Origin: Pseudoalteromonas shioyasakiensis
GTDB taxonomy: Bacteria > Pseudomonadota > Gammaproteobacteria > Enterobacterales > Alteromonadaceae
DNA length: 64,000 nt
Direction: 5' to 3'
Assembly (NCBI RefSeq): GCF_024518675.1
Contig: NZ_JANIGL010000009.1
Span: forward strand, 1 to 64,000
Shown here in pieces: positions 52,063 to 61,484 of the stretch. A program made the translations under genes and the position numbers. The notes below the pieces were generated by a model. That model did not search any database and was not told where the DNA came from. It was given only the letters and a program-made list of their open reading frames with translations. The stretch's first letter is position 1. Each line of letters begins with the position of its first letter.

Positions 52063-52882
52063 AACGGTAGTGGGTTTACTCTTTTGCGTATACTCATTTA
52101 ACCTTGTTGCTGCACAGGGAAAGTTACTTGCCACGCCGGGAGTCTCTCAGATTGAAGGAAGCGCCGGGGGAGGTATAGTGCCTTGGGCACAATTGGCAGG
52201 TTATGCCAGTGATGAAGAATTTGCAATAAACGGTTTTTGTAGTCGTGCCGATGTGACCGATTACCAGTTAGACGTGTGCGGCGCGCAAGTAAATTTATTT
52301 AACCGTGTTGAACTCAGTTATGCACAGCAAAACTTTGATGTGCCCGCTCTTGATACGCAAATAGAGCAATCAATAACTGCAGCCAAAGTTCGGCTATATG
52401 GTGACATTGTTTACAGCCAATGGCCGCAGCTAAGTTTGGGTGTACAATATAAATCACTTGATGACGGCACTGTTGCAACCCTTGTGGGCGCTCAAGAGAC
52501 TTCAGGAACAGATATTTACCTTGCTGCAAGTAAGCTACACTTAGGCGCTATTGCCGGTTACAACTGGTTTTGGAATATAACTACGCGTTACAGTGATGCC
52601 AATCAGCTGGGTCTGTTAGGTTTTGGTGGTAAAGATGCAAATAAAGAGCTTTTATTTGAAGGCAGCACCGCCGTTTTTTTAAGTCGTGATATTGCAGTGG
52701 GTATTGAATACCGGCAAAAGTCTAATAACCTTGGTTTAGGAGAACAAGATTGGCAAGACTTATTTGTTGCGTGGATGCCTAACAAGCATGTTAGTGTTAC
52801 TGCGGCTTGGCTGGGGTTAGGTAGTATTGCAGGTGCAAAAGATCAAGCCGGTTGGTATTTATCTGTCACAGGTTATTGGTAA
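52049..52882 (+). CDS. DUF3034 family outer-membrane protein
   Basis: A 277-residue exported protein (signal cleavage near LVAAQ). The opening GKLLATPGVSQIEGSAGGGIVPWAQLAGY (shown piece: EGSAGGGIVPWAQLAGY) is diagnostic for DUF3034; the rest is amphipathic beta strands ending in SVTGYW, like a small outer-membrane barrel. Function unknown. The start overlaps the GGDEF-EAL gene by 14 bases and its stop shares a base with the haemoglobin start. Confidence 0.85.
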   Translation: MNWLKTVVGLLFCVYSFNLVAAQGKLLATPGVSQIEGSAGGGIVPWAQLAGYASDEEFAINGFCSRADVTDYQLDVCGAQVNLFNRVELSYAQQNFDVPALDTQIEQSITAAKVRLYGDIVYSQWPQLSLGVQYKSLDDGTVATLVGAQETSGTDIYLAASKLHLGAIAGYNWFWNITTRYSDANQLGLLGFGGKDANKELLFEGSTAVFLSRDIAVGIEYRQKSNNLGLGEQDWQDLFVAWMPNKHVSVTAAWLGLGSIAGAKDQAGWYLSVTGYW

Positions 52883-53298
52883 TGAAAGCCGTTCTAGTTT
52901 TACTATTTATATGCACATTAGCGGCATGCACTTCTGCATCAAAATTAACCTTATACCAACAGTTAGATGGTAAAGCGGGAATTACACGTCTAGTTGATAG
53001 TTTCATTAATCAAATAGGTAACGATGAAATTATCTTACCTTACTTTAGTCATGCTAATGTTGCGCACTTTCGAGCGGGATTTATCTCTCATCTGTGTGCT
53101 TTGACCAATGGCTCATGTGAATATAAAGGCGATAGCATGGTGGATATTCATACTGGGATGCATATCACAGAAGCTGATTTTAACCGCGTGGTCGATTTAC
53201 TTATTAATGCTATGAATGAACAGCAGATAAGTCATTCGGTACAAAATCAAATTTTAGCGAAGATGGCACCATTAAGAGCTCAGATTATTAAGATCTAA
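52882..53298 (+). CDS. Group 1 truncated haemoglobin, lipoprotein form
   Basis: A 138-residue protein with a lipoprotein signal (LAACTS, Cys15), then a truncated-globin domain: LYQQLDGKAGITRLVDSF (helix B start), FRAGFISHLCALTNG, and VDIHTGMHITEADFNRVV carrying the proximal His region. Start ATG 52882 overlaps the DUF3034 stop (TAATG). A membrane-anchored periplasmic globin suggests O2 or NO handling outside the cytoplasm. Last gene of the cupredoxin/GGDEF-EAL operon. Confidence 0.85.
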   Translation: MKAVLVLLFICTLAACTSASKLTLYQQLDGKAGITRLVDSFINQIGNDEIILPYFSHANVAHFRAGFISHLCALTNGSCEYKGDSMVDIHTGMHITEADFNRVVDLLINAMNEQQISHSVQNQILAKMAPLRAQIIKI

Positions 53299-54303
53299 TT
53301 AACGTAAAAGCTTTTGCACGGAGTTTGCTATGTCTATCGGTTTTATCGCCTTAATTATTTCATCTTCAATTAGCTGAGAACCATTTGCTACTAATGCTAA
53401 TTGATTCAAGGTCTTGGGTGCCACTATACTCCATGGTGACGTACCTAGACCAACGATTGGTATTATAGGTATATTGAGTGCTGCAGCAATATGCATGGGA
53501 CCTGAATCAATACTTATCATTAAATCTAAAGCGCCAATAGCATCTACCATTGTTGCAATTGATGTTTTTCCAGCCAGCATTATAGAATCTATATTTTGCT
53601 TCATAAGCTGTTCATGTAGTTGTTTTACATCTTCAACTTCCGTAGGATCACCAAACAGATAAAAACAGCAGTTAGTATTTTTAATGATTATCTTAAGGCT
53701 TTCAAGGGCAAAATCATGAGGGTAATGGCGTAGCTTTTTATTTTTACCGCCAAAATATACTCCGATAGCCTTGTTATTTTTTTGCTTGATTAAATCACTA
53801 TGTTTTTTGACTAGATGGGTTTTCGGTATAGTTGAAAAAGGGTCGCCATGAGGTTCATTTATTAGTCTACAATAGCGGTATATATAGTGATGATTAGGGT
53901 TAAGTTTTAAGCTGTGTGTTAACAGTGGTGTTCGGCCATTTTTAGCATAACCTATACGGTACTTTATACGTGCTAAAAAGCATAAAACAGCCTCAGATAA
54001 AGAGCTACGCATAATAATGGCTAACTCAATATGTTCAGATTTTAGCTTTTTTGCTTGGCTTAACATTGAAATGGGCTGTGACTCATGAAAGCGCTCATCA
54101 ATTATGATTGAGTAGCGTGTTTCTCTTCCAAATAGCTCTGCTAAATATGGGCGAACAAGTAATAATATTTTATAATTTGGGTACTGTTTTTGAATTAACT
54201 GAAGGGCGGGAGTACAGTTAACTGCATCTCCAATAAATTTGGGAAGTACTACAAGGATATTGCCAGTAATTGGTTTTCTAATTTTTGGTTGGTTAGTTTT
54301 CAT
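53299..54303 (-). CDS. Glycosyltransferase family 9 (heptosyltransferase-like)
   Basis: A 334-residue cytoplasmic GT9 enzyme: ILVVLPKFIGDAVNCTPALQ near the start, IGYAKNGRTPLLTH, YFGGKNKKLRHYP and MISIDSGPMHIAAALN with PIVGLGTSPW. This is the ADP-heptose:LPS transferase layout, so it probably extends the LPS core. It is AT-rich and lysine-rich compared with neighbours. It ends next to the haemoglobin gene in convergent orientation with no gap. Confidence 0.88.
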   Translation of the reverse strand: MKTNQPKIRKPITGNILVVLPKFIGDAVNCTPALQLIQKQYPNYKILLLVRPYLAELFGRETRYSIIIDERFHESQPISMLSQAKKLKSEHIELAIIMRSSLSEAVLCFLARIKYRIGYAKNGRTPLLTHSLKLNPNHHYIYRYCRLINEPHGDPFSTIPKTHLVKKHSDLIKQKNNKAIGVYFGGKNKKLRHYPHDFALESLKIIIKNTNCCFYLFGDPTEVEDVKQLHEQLMKQNIDSIMLAGKTSIATMVDAIGALDLMISIDSGPMHIAAALNIPIIPIVGLGTSPWSIVAPKTLNQLALVANGSQLIEDEIIKAIKPIDIANSVQKLLR

Positions 54304-54509
54304 TACTTAGGCAAGATGTTTTCGTAAAACAAAGTTTGATTGTAGCAATGCCTGTTTGTTAAGTCTATTTAGAGATATTGCTTCATTTAAATTAATAATC
54401 AGTTTTAAATATGAAAGCGCTCTATGAATAAAGGTACTGTAAACTAAACTAGGCGTTTTTATCATTGTTAGTAAAAGCGGCTGTACTTAACCTGTTGCGA
54501 AATGAGTAA

Positions 54510-55760
54510 TTGCAATTTATCCTTTATAGTACTTTAAGTTTTACTGCTTGTTCAATGTTATATTTATTCATTTCCCGCAAAAATGTGCATCTTCGTTACT
54601 ACAAGACCCTTACTTCACTTATGGGAATCGAGAGTAAAATACATATAATGGGAGCGCCTAGGTTTAGGGCTCTTAGGTACGTGTTTAGATCTTTTAAGCT
54701 AGACCTTAAAGATCTAATTGAGTGTCAATTAAGACGAAAGCAGGCGAGAAGTAGATTATGGTATAACCCATTTGTTGTTTTTTTGTACACTTGTTTGCTT
54801 CATATAGTAGAGCGTTGTCGATACGCGAAATATGTTGATTTATTTACAGTAAAAACTCCTGATGCAGTGGTGATTTGGAATGGAAATAAGTTGCCAAACA
54901 AAACCGTCGTTATTGCTGCTAAAAGCTTAAAAATAAAGGTCTTTTATTTTGAAAATGGCTTGCTTCCTGGTACGACAAGTTTAGACCCTCAGGGGATTAA
55001 TTATGCAGCTTCTTTCACTAGAGAGCCTAATTTTTATCTAAATTTTGACCCACTGGACAAACACTCCTTTGTTACACCAGAATTAATACCAAGAGAGCAG
55101 CATAAAAAGCGCGCTGAATTTGGCGCAGTAAAATTACCTGAACATTATATCTTTGTACCATTTCAAGTCCCTCATGATACCCAGATGGCTAGTTTTTCAC
55201 CTTGGATAAAGTCAATGGAAATGCTTTATGACAGTGTCATACAAGCCGTTGAGGCATTGGGAGATCCAGATTTAAAAGTAGTTTTTAAAGAACATCCATC
55301 ATGGCATGTGCACTATACATCTCTGTATAATAAGAATAACTTGGGGGTTTTTGCAAATTGTAATGAAACGCAAGAGTTGATTCAGAATGCTAAAGCTGTG
55401 GTAACGGTCAACTCAACCGTTGGCTTGGAGTCTTTATTGTTATCAAAAAAAGTCATCACTGTAGGACAGTCTTGCTATAACCTAGATAAGTTAGTGCTTC
55501 ATGCCTCAGAACAAGCAGAACTTTTACAGTGCTTAGTTGATATTCAACAGGGATGGGAGTTAGATTTACATCTCAGAGATAAATTTTTTAGTTACTTAAA
55601 GCATGTTTACAGTATTGAAGGAAGGTGGCAAGATTGTTCAAAAGTGCATGCAAAATCTGTTGAAGATCGTCTGCTAGAAGTGGATGCTTTTTCTCAAAGT
55701 CAGAAGGAAAATAATGGACAATATAGTAACTTGCCAATGGCTGCACGAGCGCATAAATGA
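54510..55760 (+). CDS. Capsular polysaccharide (KpsS/KpsC-like) transferase domain protein
   Basis: A 416-residue protein. The segment VVIWNGNKLPNK, YFENGLLPGTTSLDPQGINY (about 147-166), KEHPSW and AVVTVNSTVGLESLLL follow the Capsule_synth family, which includes Kdo transferases that prime capsule lipid. Start is uncertain: TTG 54510 is the first possible codon after a stop but has a poor ribosome site; ATG 54555 is an alternative. Its 3' end overlaps the sulfurtransferase gene by 47 bases. Confidence 0.75.
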   Translation: MQFILYSTLSFTACSMLYLFISRKNVHLRYYKTLTSLMGIESKIHIMGAPRFRALRYVFRSFKLDLKDLIECQLRRKQARSRLWYNPFVVFLYTCLLHIVERCRYAKYVDLFTVKTPDAVVIWNGNKLPNKTVVIAAKSLKIKVFYFENGLLPGTTSLDPQGINYAASFTREPNFYLNFDPLDKHSFVTPELIPREQHKKRAEFGAVKLPEHYIFVPFQVPHDTQMASFSPWIKSMEMLYDSVIQAVEALGDPDLKVVFKEHPSWHVHYTSLYNKNNLGVFANCNETQELIQNAKAVVTVNSTVGLESLLLSKKVITVGQSCYNLDKLVLHASEQAELLQCLVDIQQGWELDLHLRDKFFSYLKHVYSIEGRWQDCSKVHAKSVEDRLLEVDAFSQSQKENNGQYSNLPMAARAHK

Positions 55761-56559
55761 TTCAAAGCTCGTAATCTTTGATGCGGGAATGGTACGCCCT
55801 GGTGCGTCTGGAAAGTACCAACCACAAGCTAAGTTACCCAATGCCCTGCGCTTTGATTTTAAAAAGCAGTTAGCCGATTTATCAAGTGGCTTATCTCATA
55901 CTATGTGCAGCCCTACCCAATTTACTGAGCAAATGCAGTTGCTAGGAGTTGATAGTGACTCTTTAATCGTGATTTATGAAGATAAAGGGTTATTTAGCTC
56001 TGCACGAGCATGGTGGATGTTCAAATCAATGGGCTTTGATAATGTTAAAGTACTCAGTGGCGGATTAGCTAAATGGCAATCTTTAGGCTATCTCACTCAA
56101 ATTGAATACAGTCATAATCAGCATAAAGGCAACTTTACAGCAAGAGCTCGTGCTGACTACTTTATAGATGCTGCCGCTGTATTTAATGGTATCGATAACG
56201 ATGATGTATTATTACTGGATGCACGCAGCTATCAACGCTTTACCGGGGAAATGCCTGAACCGCGAGAAGGTATGCGTAGCGGGCATATCCCTAATAGCTG
56301 TGCCATGCCATATAGTGAACTGCTTAATGATGGTGAAGCTAAACCTCTAGAGCAAATCAAAGCCGCTTTTGAGCAAGTTATAGATAGAGAAACCACCTTA
56401 CAATTTAGCTGTGGATCAGGTGTTACAGCGTGTATTTTAGCGTTATTTGCCTTTGAATGCGGTTATCAAAATCTACATGTTTACGATGGCTCTTGGAGTG
56501 AGTGGGGAGCGCGTGATGAACTCCCTATAGAAACTGGCCATTGTCCTAAGCGCGTATAA
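55714..56559 (+). CDS. sseA: 3-mercaptopyruvate sulfurtransferase
   Basis: A 281-residue two-domain rhodanese: the inactive N-terminal domain (RPGASGKYQPQAKLPNALRFD region) and the catalytic C-terminal domain with Cys233 in CGSGVTAC, the loop typical of 3-mercaptopyruvate rather than thiosulfate sulfurtransferases. SGHIPNSCAMPYSELL precedes it. I start at ATG 55714 because AAGGA lies just upstream; this gives a 47-base overlap with the KpsS-like gene. Confidence 0.88.
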   Translation: MDNIVTCQWLHERINDSKLVIFDAGMVRPGASGKYQPQAKLPNALRFDFKKQLADLSSGLSHTMCSPTQFTEQMQLLGVDSDSLIVIYEDKGLFSSARAWWMFKSMGFDNVKVLSGGLAKWQSLGYLTQIEYSHNQHKGNFTARARADYFIDAAAVFNGIDNDDVLLLDARSYQRFTGEMPEPREGMRSGHIPNSCAMPYSELLNDGEAKPLEQIKAAFEQVIDRETTLQFSCGSGVTACILALFAFECGYQNLHVYDGSWSEWGARDELPIETGHCPKRV

Positions 56560-58101
56560 CTATAGTGCGCTTAGTGCAAACTCATAGTGACGCCAATAAT
56601 TAATTGTTTTACAGTTAAGCGGTTGGCGCACTTGCACTTTACTAGCGGTAGCTGAAGGAGTTTGCTGTTTATAAAAGTCGAGACAATCAACTTGCCAATC
56701 TAAGTGGCAAAAGTCATATACTTTTTGTGTGCTGTTAATAGGTTCTGATACTAATTCTTCATACTGCATGATCATGACATTGTTTTTATATTTTCTAGCA
56801 AAGTGATTGATCAGTAAGCAGTAATCTTGATAAAAGCGATTAATATTAGCTAAGTCGTAACTGTAGTGGTGAAAAGCGCTGGCAGGGTTATACAGCTGAC
56901 GGAAATTTGCAATACATGACGCATGCTGTTCTCGCTGCATGCAGACTATTTTGGCATTTGGATATGTCGCTAAAATGAAATCAATATAGTAAAAATTAAA
57001 GGGTTGCTTATCGCAGCTTCGTAGTTTTTTTGGAACAAGTTGCTCAACTCTTTGTTGGTAATGATTTAATTGCTCGATGCTTTGTTTTGTCTGATAGGCG
57101 ATGTTTAGTACATCATTGTTTAAAACCTGTTTGTTATTCCCTTGGCACAGTTGCGCTATATCGTTAAGTTCACCGATCCCTTGTACCGTTGCCGACTGGT
57201 TGATGATTTTTTCCATCAAGGTAGTACCTGAACGTGGCATGCCGACAATAAAAATTGGAGCAAAGTTATTATTATTTGCTGGACGAATGAATTGCTGACT
57301 GAGGTTTATAAGATGCTGGCAAAATTGACTATGTTGTTGAGGACTGTATTTGACAACTTGGTTTATCGTTTTTTTGCTGGCATAAAAAGCCTTATATGCC
57401 TTTTTAAACTCGTTTAAGTGTTCATAGTTAAGTGCGATAGCGTGTTGCGCGTAGTGATTATCTTGCGTTGATAAGTTGCTTTTTACTAATTCAAGAAGTT
57501 GCGTCAAGTGTACTTTCGCTGAGGTTACATTGTTTAGCTCTGCTAAAGAGTAATGGGCTTGAAAGTACGTAGGTTGCTTAATAATTAAATGCTCTAATAA
57601 GTCACGGGCTTTTTCAAACTCTCCCATTACTTTATAACCCACAGCTAAATTATATGTTATTTGCGGATTATACGGCTCAAGTGCAAAGGCTTTTTGTTGC
57701 CAGTTTAGCGCTGTTTGGAAGTGGCCTAGTCGGGTAAGTACATTGGCTATAAGGTCGAAGAAAGCAGCATCTTTAAATTCGTTATTTAAAATTTGGTTAA
57801 TATAGGTTTGCGCGCTAATTAGCTGACCGGTTAATGTCGCAAGCTTTGCTAAGTGAGCAATATATAAAGGGTGTTTTGAAATACTGAGTGATTTTTCTAG
57901 TAGCTTTTGTGCTTTGACTTTATCACCCGCAGCTAGGTTTACTTGCGCTAATAGAAAGTAGCTAAAGTGATCATTAGGTACGTTTTTAATATTTCTGACA
58001 AGCAAATGGTGGGCATCATTTAATTTGCCATGACTAATCGCTTGATTGATTTGTTGTTGTAGCTGGATTTGCGCTGAAGTTAGTTGCATAACGATAATCA
58101 T
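56560..58101 (-). CDS. TPR-sulfotransferase protein
   Basis: About 513 residues. The N-terminal half (about 10-260) is a series of TPR repeats (FSYFLLAQVNLAAGDKVKAQ and similar). The C-terminal half is a PAPS-dependent sulfotransferase with the 5'-phosphosulfate loop FIVGMPRSGTTLMEKI and IVCMQREQHASCIANFRQLY-like 3'-phosphate region (shown piece: MQREQHASCIANF). I choose ATG 58101, which has AAGG five bases upstream, over 58125 or 58089. That AAGG lies inside the hairpin that follows the TonB receptor gene. Confidence 0.82.
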   Translation of the reverse strand: MIIVMQLTSAQIQLQQQINQAISHGKLNDAHHLLVRNIKNVPNDHFSYFLLAQVNLAAGDKVKAQKLLEKSLSISKHPLYIAHLAKLATLTGQLISAQTYINQILNNEFKDAAFFDLIANVLTRLGHFQTALNWQQKAFALEPYNPQITYNLAVGYKVMGEFEKARDLLEHLIIKQPTYFQAHYSLAELNNVTSAKVHLTQLLELVKSNLSTQDNHYAQHAIALNYEHLNEFKKAYKAFYASKKTINQVVKYSPQQHSQFCQHLINLSQQFIRPANNNNFAPIFIVGMPRSGTTLMEKIINQSATVQGIGELNDIAQLCQGNNKQVLNNDVLNIAYQTKQSIEQLNHYQQRVEQLVPKKLRSCDKQPFNFYYIDFILATYPNAKIVCMQREQHASCIANFRQLYNPASAFHHYSYDLANINRFYQDYCLLINHFARKYKNNVMIMQYEELVSEPINSTQKVYDFCHLDWQVDCLDFYKQQTPSATASKVQVRQPLNCKTINYWRHYEFALSAL

Positions 58102-58132
58102 AAAAGCCTTGGTGTAAAACACCAAGGCTTTT
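58102..58132 (-). terminator. Hairpin after the TonB receptor gene, overlapping the sulfotransferase start
   Basis: AAAAGCCTTGGTG (58102-58114) and CACCAAGGCTTTT (58120-58132) form a perfect 13-bp stem with a five-base loop. Read on the minus strand it follows the receptor stop by 14 bases and ends in CTTTTA. The downstream arm includes the AAGG ribosome site of the sulfotransferase gene. Confidence 0.8.
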
Positions 58133-58146
58133 AATCTATTTAAGTA

Positions 58147-60579
58147 TTATAATTCAAAGTTGTAAGTAAACTTCATCCCAATAACACGTGGTGTGGTAGT
58201 GTAGTGACCATAGACACGTTGTAGTTCAGGAAGCTCCTTATTCAGCTCTGAGTATTTTGCCATGCCTGCCCATGATTTATCACGGCGTACCGAAGTAAAC
58301 GCATACTTATCGAATAAGTTATCAACATAGAGAGTAGCTGACCATATATCACCGGTTAACTTGGCTGATAAGTTACTTAGTGCATAACCTGAAAGTGTCT
58401 CGCCATCGGCTTTTAAGCCAACTTTAGTGATCACATCACTTTGTGCGGTCATACCGTAGTTAATGCTCAGCAATTTATCATCGAGTACATCTTGCTCGTA
58501 ACGAAGGCCGAATGAAAATTGATGCTCAGGAGCACCCGGTAAGCGATCGCCATCAGCGCCATCGTAGTATGCTTGATACTCGGCATAATCATCTCCTAAA
58601 ATACCCAGTAAGCCCGGTGCATCTTCAGTCAGCTGTGCTTTTGCATAGGCATAAGTGGCGTAGGCAGTCCAGTTATCAGCAATCATTGCACGAGATGAGA
58701 TCTCAACGCCTTTAGAGTTTGCGGCACCTGCATTTGAGGTGATAAGTTCTTGGCCATTCACAGTGGCTGTACCGACTTGTGCATCTTTCCAGTCAACATT
58801 AAATAATGCCGCGTTAAAATGAAGACGGTTTCTAAACCAACTGGATTTAAAGCCAAGTTCATAGTTTACTGTAGTATCTGGTTTATAGTCTTCTTCACTT
58901 GGTAAAGCGCATACAATCTGCTGCTCAGGTAGTACATCTGGGCAAGGTGCAATTCCGTTACCACCACCGATTCTAAAGCCTTCACTGACTGTAAAATAAG
59001 CGAGTACACCAGAATCAAAGGTGTAATTTGCATTAAATTTAAATAAATTACCGTTGTCGCTAGCGCTGACATTCTCCATAGCTAAATCATCAAGAGATGA
59101 AAAGTCGCCGGAGTATAACGGGGTAGCAGAGCCTGATGTAGTTGATACATCGTACTCATAAAAACGCGCCCCTAGCGTTACGTTGAATTGATCGGTAAAG
59201 GCATAGCCGACTTCACCAAAGAGGGCTTTTTCAGTGGTTTCAGAGTCACTAATTAAAATATACTCTAGGTCGTCTTGCACATTTGGAATACCACCACCCC
59301 AAAACTCAGTTAAACCAGGTGTGTACTCTCTATCGTCTGAGTGGCTTTCAAGCTTGTTGTAGTAACCACCGACAATCCAGTTAAATGCGCTGTCTGAATT
59401 TGACACTAAACGAAGTTCTTGAGTAAAGCTATCACGTTCAGATGTATCTAGAGTTTGTCCTACAAATGCAGGAAAATCCGCATAACCACTCCAAATATCG
59501 TAAAGTAAATCGGTTTGGTCACGTTGCCCAGATTGCTCGTAGCTTGACCAACCAGAAGCAGAAACAAGCTCAGCAAAGCCTAGGTCAGCCTTAATTTCTA
59601 AGCTTAATAAATCGTTTTCTTCTTCACCCGGCTCAAGTACTCGGGCGGCATTCTCATATTGCCCAACCATGCCTTGTAAAGCGCTGCTATCGCTTAGTGA
59701 ATTATACTGCGATGTTGAATTACCGCCATTTTCTTGTTTTTGGTAAAAGTAGTTAAGTGTTGCATCTACTGCGTCATTGGCTTGCCAGCGTACAGACAAG
59801 CGGCCCGTAGTAATTTGCTCATCATTTACATCATTCACGCTGCGTAAATTTGCATCTACATCGCTTGGATTCGTAAAGTCAGGATTTGGATTTGATACAC
59901 CGGGCTCTTGCACGACATAACTGTAATCTATATATCCTGGTTTATTGTAATAATTAAGGCTGGCGCGAACCGCTAATACGTCTTCAATTAACGGGGTATT
60001 AAATACCACGCCAAATTCACCGCCGGTGTCATCACTTTCATTCATTGCGAATATATCGCCAGAAACACTGCCCTCGGTAATATCAAGCTGAGGTTGCTTT
60101 AGCAAATAACGAATAGCGCCGCCAAGTGTTCCTGCTCCATATAGTGTACCTTGTGGACCAATTAAAACTTCCATACGATCGATATCTGTCAAACGTAAAT
60201 TAATATTTAGTGGGATCTCCCCGACATAAGTCGCAACAGTACCACCATCAGAAATACGATCAGAAGTATTGGTATTCAAACCACGAACAATAATAGGAGA
60301 GCCTTCACGACCACCTTGATCAGAAATAGTTAGGCCTGGCACCCAGCGCGCTACATCTTCGAGATCACCGATGTTTTGATCGCTAATAACATCGTTATCA
60401 AGTGCTGTAATGTTAAGCGGTGCTTCCTGCACAGAACCGGCGCGACGAGTAGCGGTAATTTGAATAGTTTCAATTGCTTTGTCAGCTTGGGTTGTTGATT
60501 CTGCTGCTGCAAGGTGTTGGCTATTAAATAAAATAGCAGAAACCGCTGATGCAATAAGTGCAGGCTTTAAGGTATTCAT
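58147..60579 (-). CDS. TonB-dependent receptor
   Basis: An 810-residue outer-membrane receptor: signal peptide (cleavage near LAAAE, 27), TonB-box-like IETIQITATRR, plug domain with PLNITALD, PIIVRGLNTNT, RMEVLIGPQGTLYGAGTLGGAIRY (shown piece: VLIGPQGTLYG), and a barrel ending in MKFTYNFEL. This is the iron-complex/sugar receptor class with unknown ligand. It is followed by a TPR-sulfotransferase gene on the same strand, a pairing seen in other Alteromonadales. Confidence 0.92.
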   Translation of the reverse strand: MNTLKPALIASAVSAILFNSQHLAAAESTTQADKAIETIQITATRRAGSVQEAPLNITALDNDVISDQNIGDLEDVARWVPGLTISDQGGREGSPIIVRGLNTNTSDRISDGGTVATYVGEIPLNINLRLTDIDRMEVLIGPQGTLYGAGTLGGAIRYLLKQPQLDITEGSVSGDIFAMNESDDTGGEFGVVFNTPLIEDVLAVRASLNYYNKPGYIDYSYVVQEPGVSNPNPDFTNPSDVDANLRSVNDVNDEQITTGRLSVRWQANDAVDATLNYFYQKQENGGNSTSQYNSLSDSSALQGMVGQYENAARVLEPGEEENDLLSLEIKADLGFAELVSASGWSSYEQSGQRDQTDLLYDIWSGYADFPAFVGQTLDTSERDSFTQELRLVSNSDSAFNWIVGGYYNKLESHSDDREYTPGLTEFWGGGIPNVQDDLEYILISDSETTEKALFGEVGYAFTDQFNVTLGARFYEYDVSTTSGSATPLYSGDFSSLDDLAMENVSASDNGNLFKFNANYTFDSGVLAYFTVSEGFRIGGGNGIAPCPDVLPEQQIVCALPSEEDYKPDTTVNYELGFKSSWFRNRLHFNAALFNVDWKDAQVGTATVNGQELITSNAGAANSKGVEISSRAMIADNWTAYATYAYAKAQLTEDAPGLLGILGDDYAEYQAYYDGADGDRLPGAPEHQFSFGLRYEQDVLDDKLLSINYGMTAQSDVITKVGLKADGETLSGYALSNLSAKLTGDIWSATLYVDNLFDKYAFTSVRRDKSWAGMAKYSELNKELPELQRVYGHYTTTPRVIGMKFTYNFEL

Positions 60580-60759
60580 GTTTATATTCCGAGTAAGTTA
60601 CAGTGATTTTATGCTTATAAATCAATATAAAGTGATTCTTTAAGCTGAATGCACGAGTTATTTAGTGAATTTATATCTAATTATAGTGTATTTTTATTCT
60701 TTCAGTCATGCACTATTTGCAACATTATGTAATTTTTTTGAATAAATACTCTAGCGGTT

Positions 60760-61107
60760 TCAATAAGGGCAGTTTTTACAATTGTTTTTACAGCAGCTTC
60801 CGCGCTTTAAGAAAAACCAGCGGGTGAATACCATGTAACCATTTTGCATTTCGTAATCGAGCTTTTCGACTAAATTGGCGTTAGTGTAGAAGGGTTTTGC
60901 AAAAGCAAGTTGCTCTTTGAGGGGGCGTAGATAGAGGGTATTTAGAAATTGATTAATTTTTGCCAAGGTGCAACTTCGACATAAACAGCTGGTGGTTGTG
61001 TTATCTACGGGTAAAATAGCTGGCAGCTCATTGCACCAACAGGCGTTGATATTATCAACATTACAGATAAGCGTTGTTTGGCATTGTGAGCAGGCTAAAA
61101 TAGTCAT
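60760..61107 (-). CDS. Cysteine-rich CWC plus DUF5522 protein
   Basis: A 115-residue protein with eleven or more Cys residues. The N-terminal part (CSQCQTTLIC ... ACWCNELP, about 6-29, and CLCRSC) is a CWC-type cysteine cluster. The C-terminal part (YMVFTRWFFLKRGSC, then CKNNCKNCPY) is a DUF5522 motif. Probably binds zinc or another metal; function unknown. It is separated by 180 AT-rich bases from the TonB receptor gene. Confidence 0.75.
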   Translation of the reverse strand: MTILACSQCQTTLICNVDNINACWCNELPAILPVDNTTTSCLCRSCTLAKINQFLNTLYLRPLKEQLAFAKPFYTNANLVEKLDYEMQNGYMVFTRWFFLKRGSCCKNNCKNCPY

Positions 61108-61157
61108 TTGAGATACGTTTAATTTTCAATAATCCATAGAATAACAGATAAGCAGCG

Positions 61158-61484
61158 ATGAACAGAGCAGAAGCGTTAGCAGAATTTACCAGTTTTGGTA
61201 AACAAAAAGACGAAGCCATCAGTATTATTGTTTCAGCAACGAGTGATGAGCAAAGTCCTGCTTACACATTAACGCTCGCAACGGCACTTGATGTGTTCAC
61301 TCGCTGCTTGGCAGGCGAAATAGATTTAGACGACCTAGAGCTGTGGGCCAATGTTATAGAATCAAGAACCGACATCGATCATAGCGCGGTGGAAGGTGCA
61401 ATTTATGCCTTAAGTAACAGCGAACAAATGGGCGAGCTAGATATTAGTAAAGTTGAGAGATTAGTTGAGTTATTGAAGTTTTAG
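61158..61484 (+). CDS. Small acidic hypothetical protein
   Basis: A 108-residue acidic, mostly helical protein with no signal peptide. LELWANVIESRTDIDHSAVEG and YALSNSEQMGELD form a pattern I have seen in small uncharacterised proteins, but I cannot name a family. It is divergent from the CWC gene, and its stop codon begins a degenerate heptad array. A weak ribosome site precedes the ATG. Confidence 0.6.
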   Translation: MNRAEALAEFTSFGKQKDEAISIIVSATSDEQSPAYTLTLATALDVFTRCLAGEIDLDDLELWANVIESRTDIDHSAVEGAIYALSNSEQMGELDISKVERLVELLKF

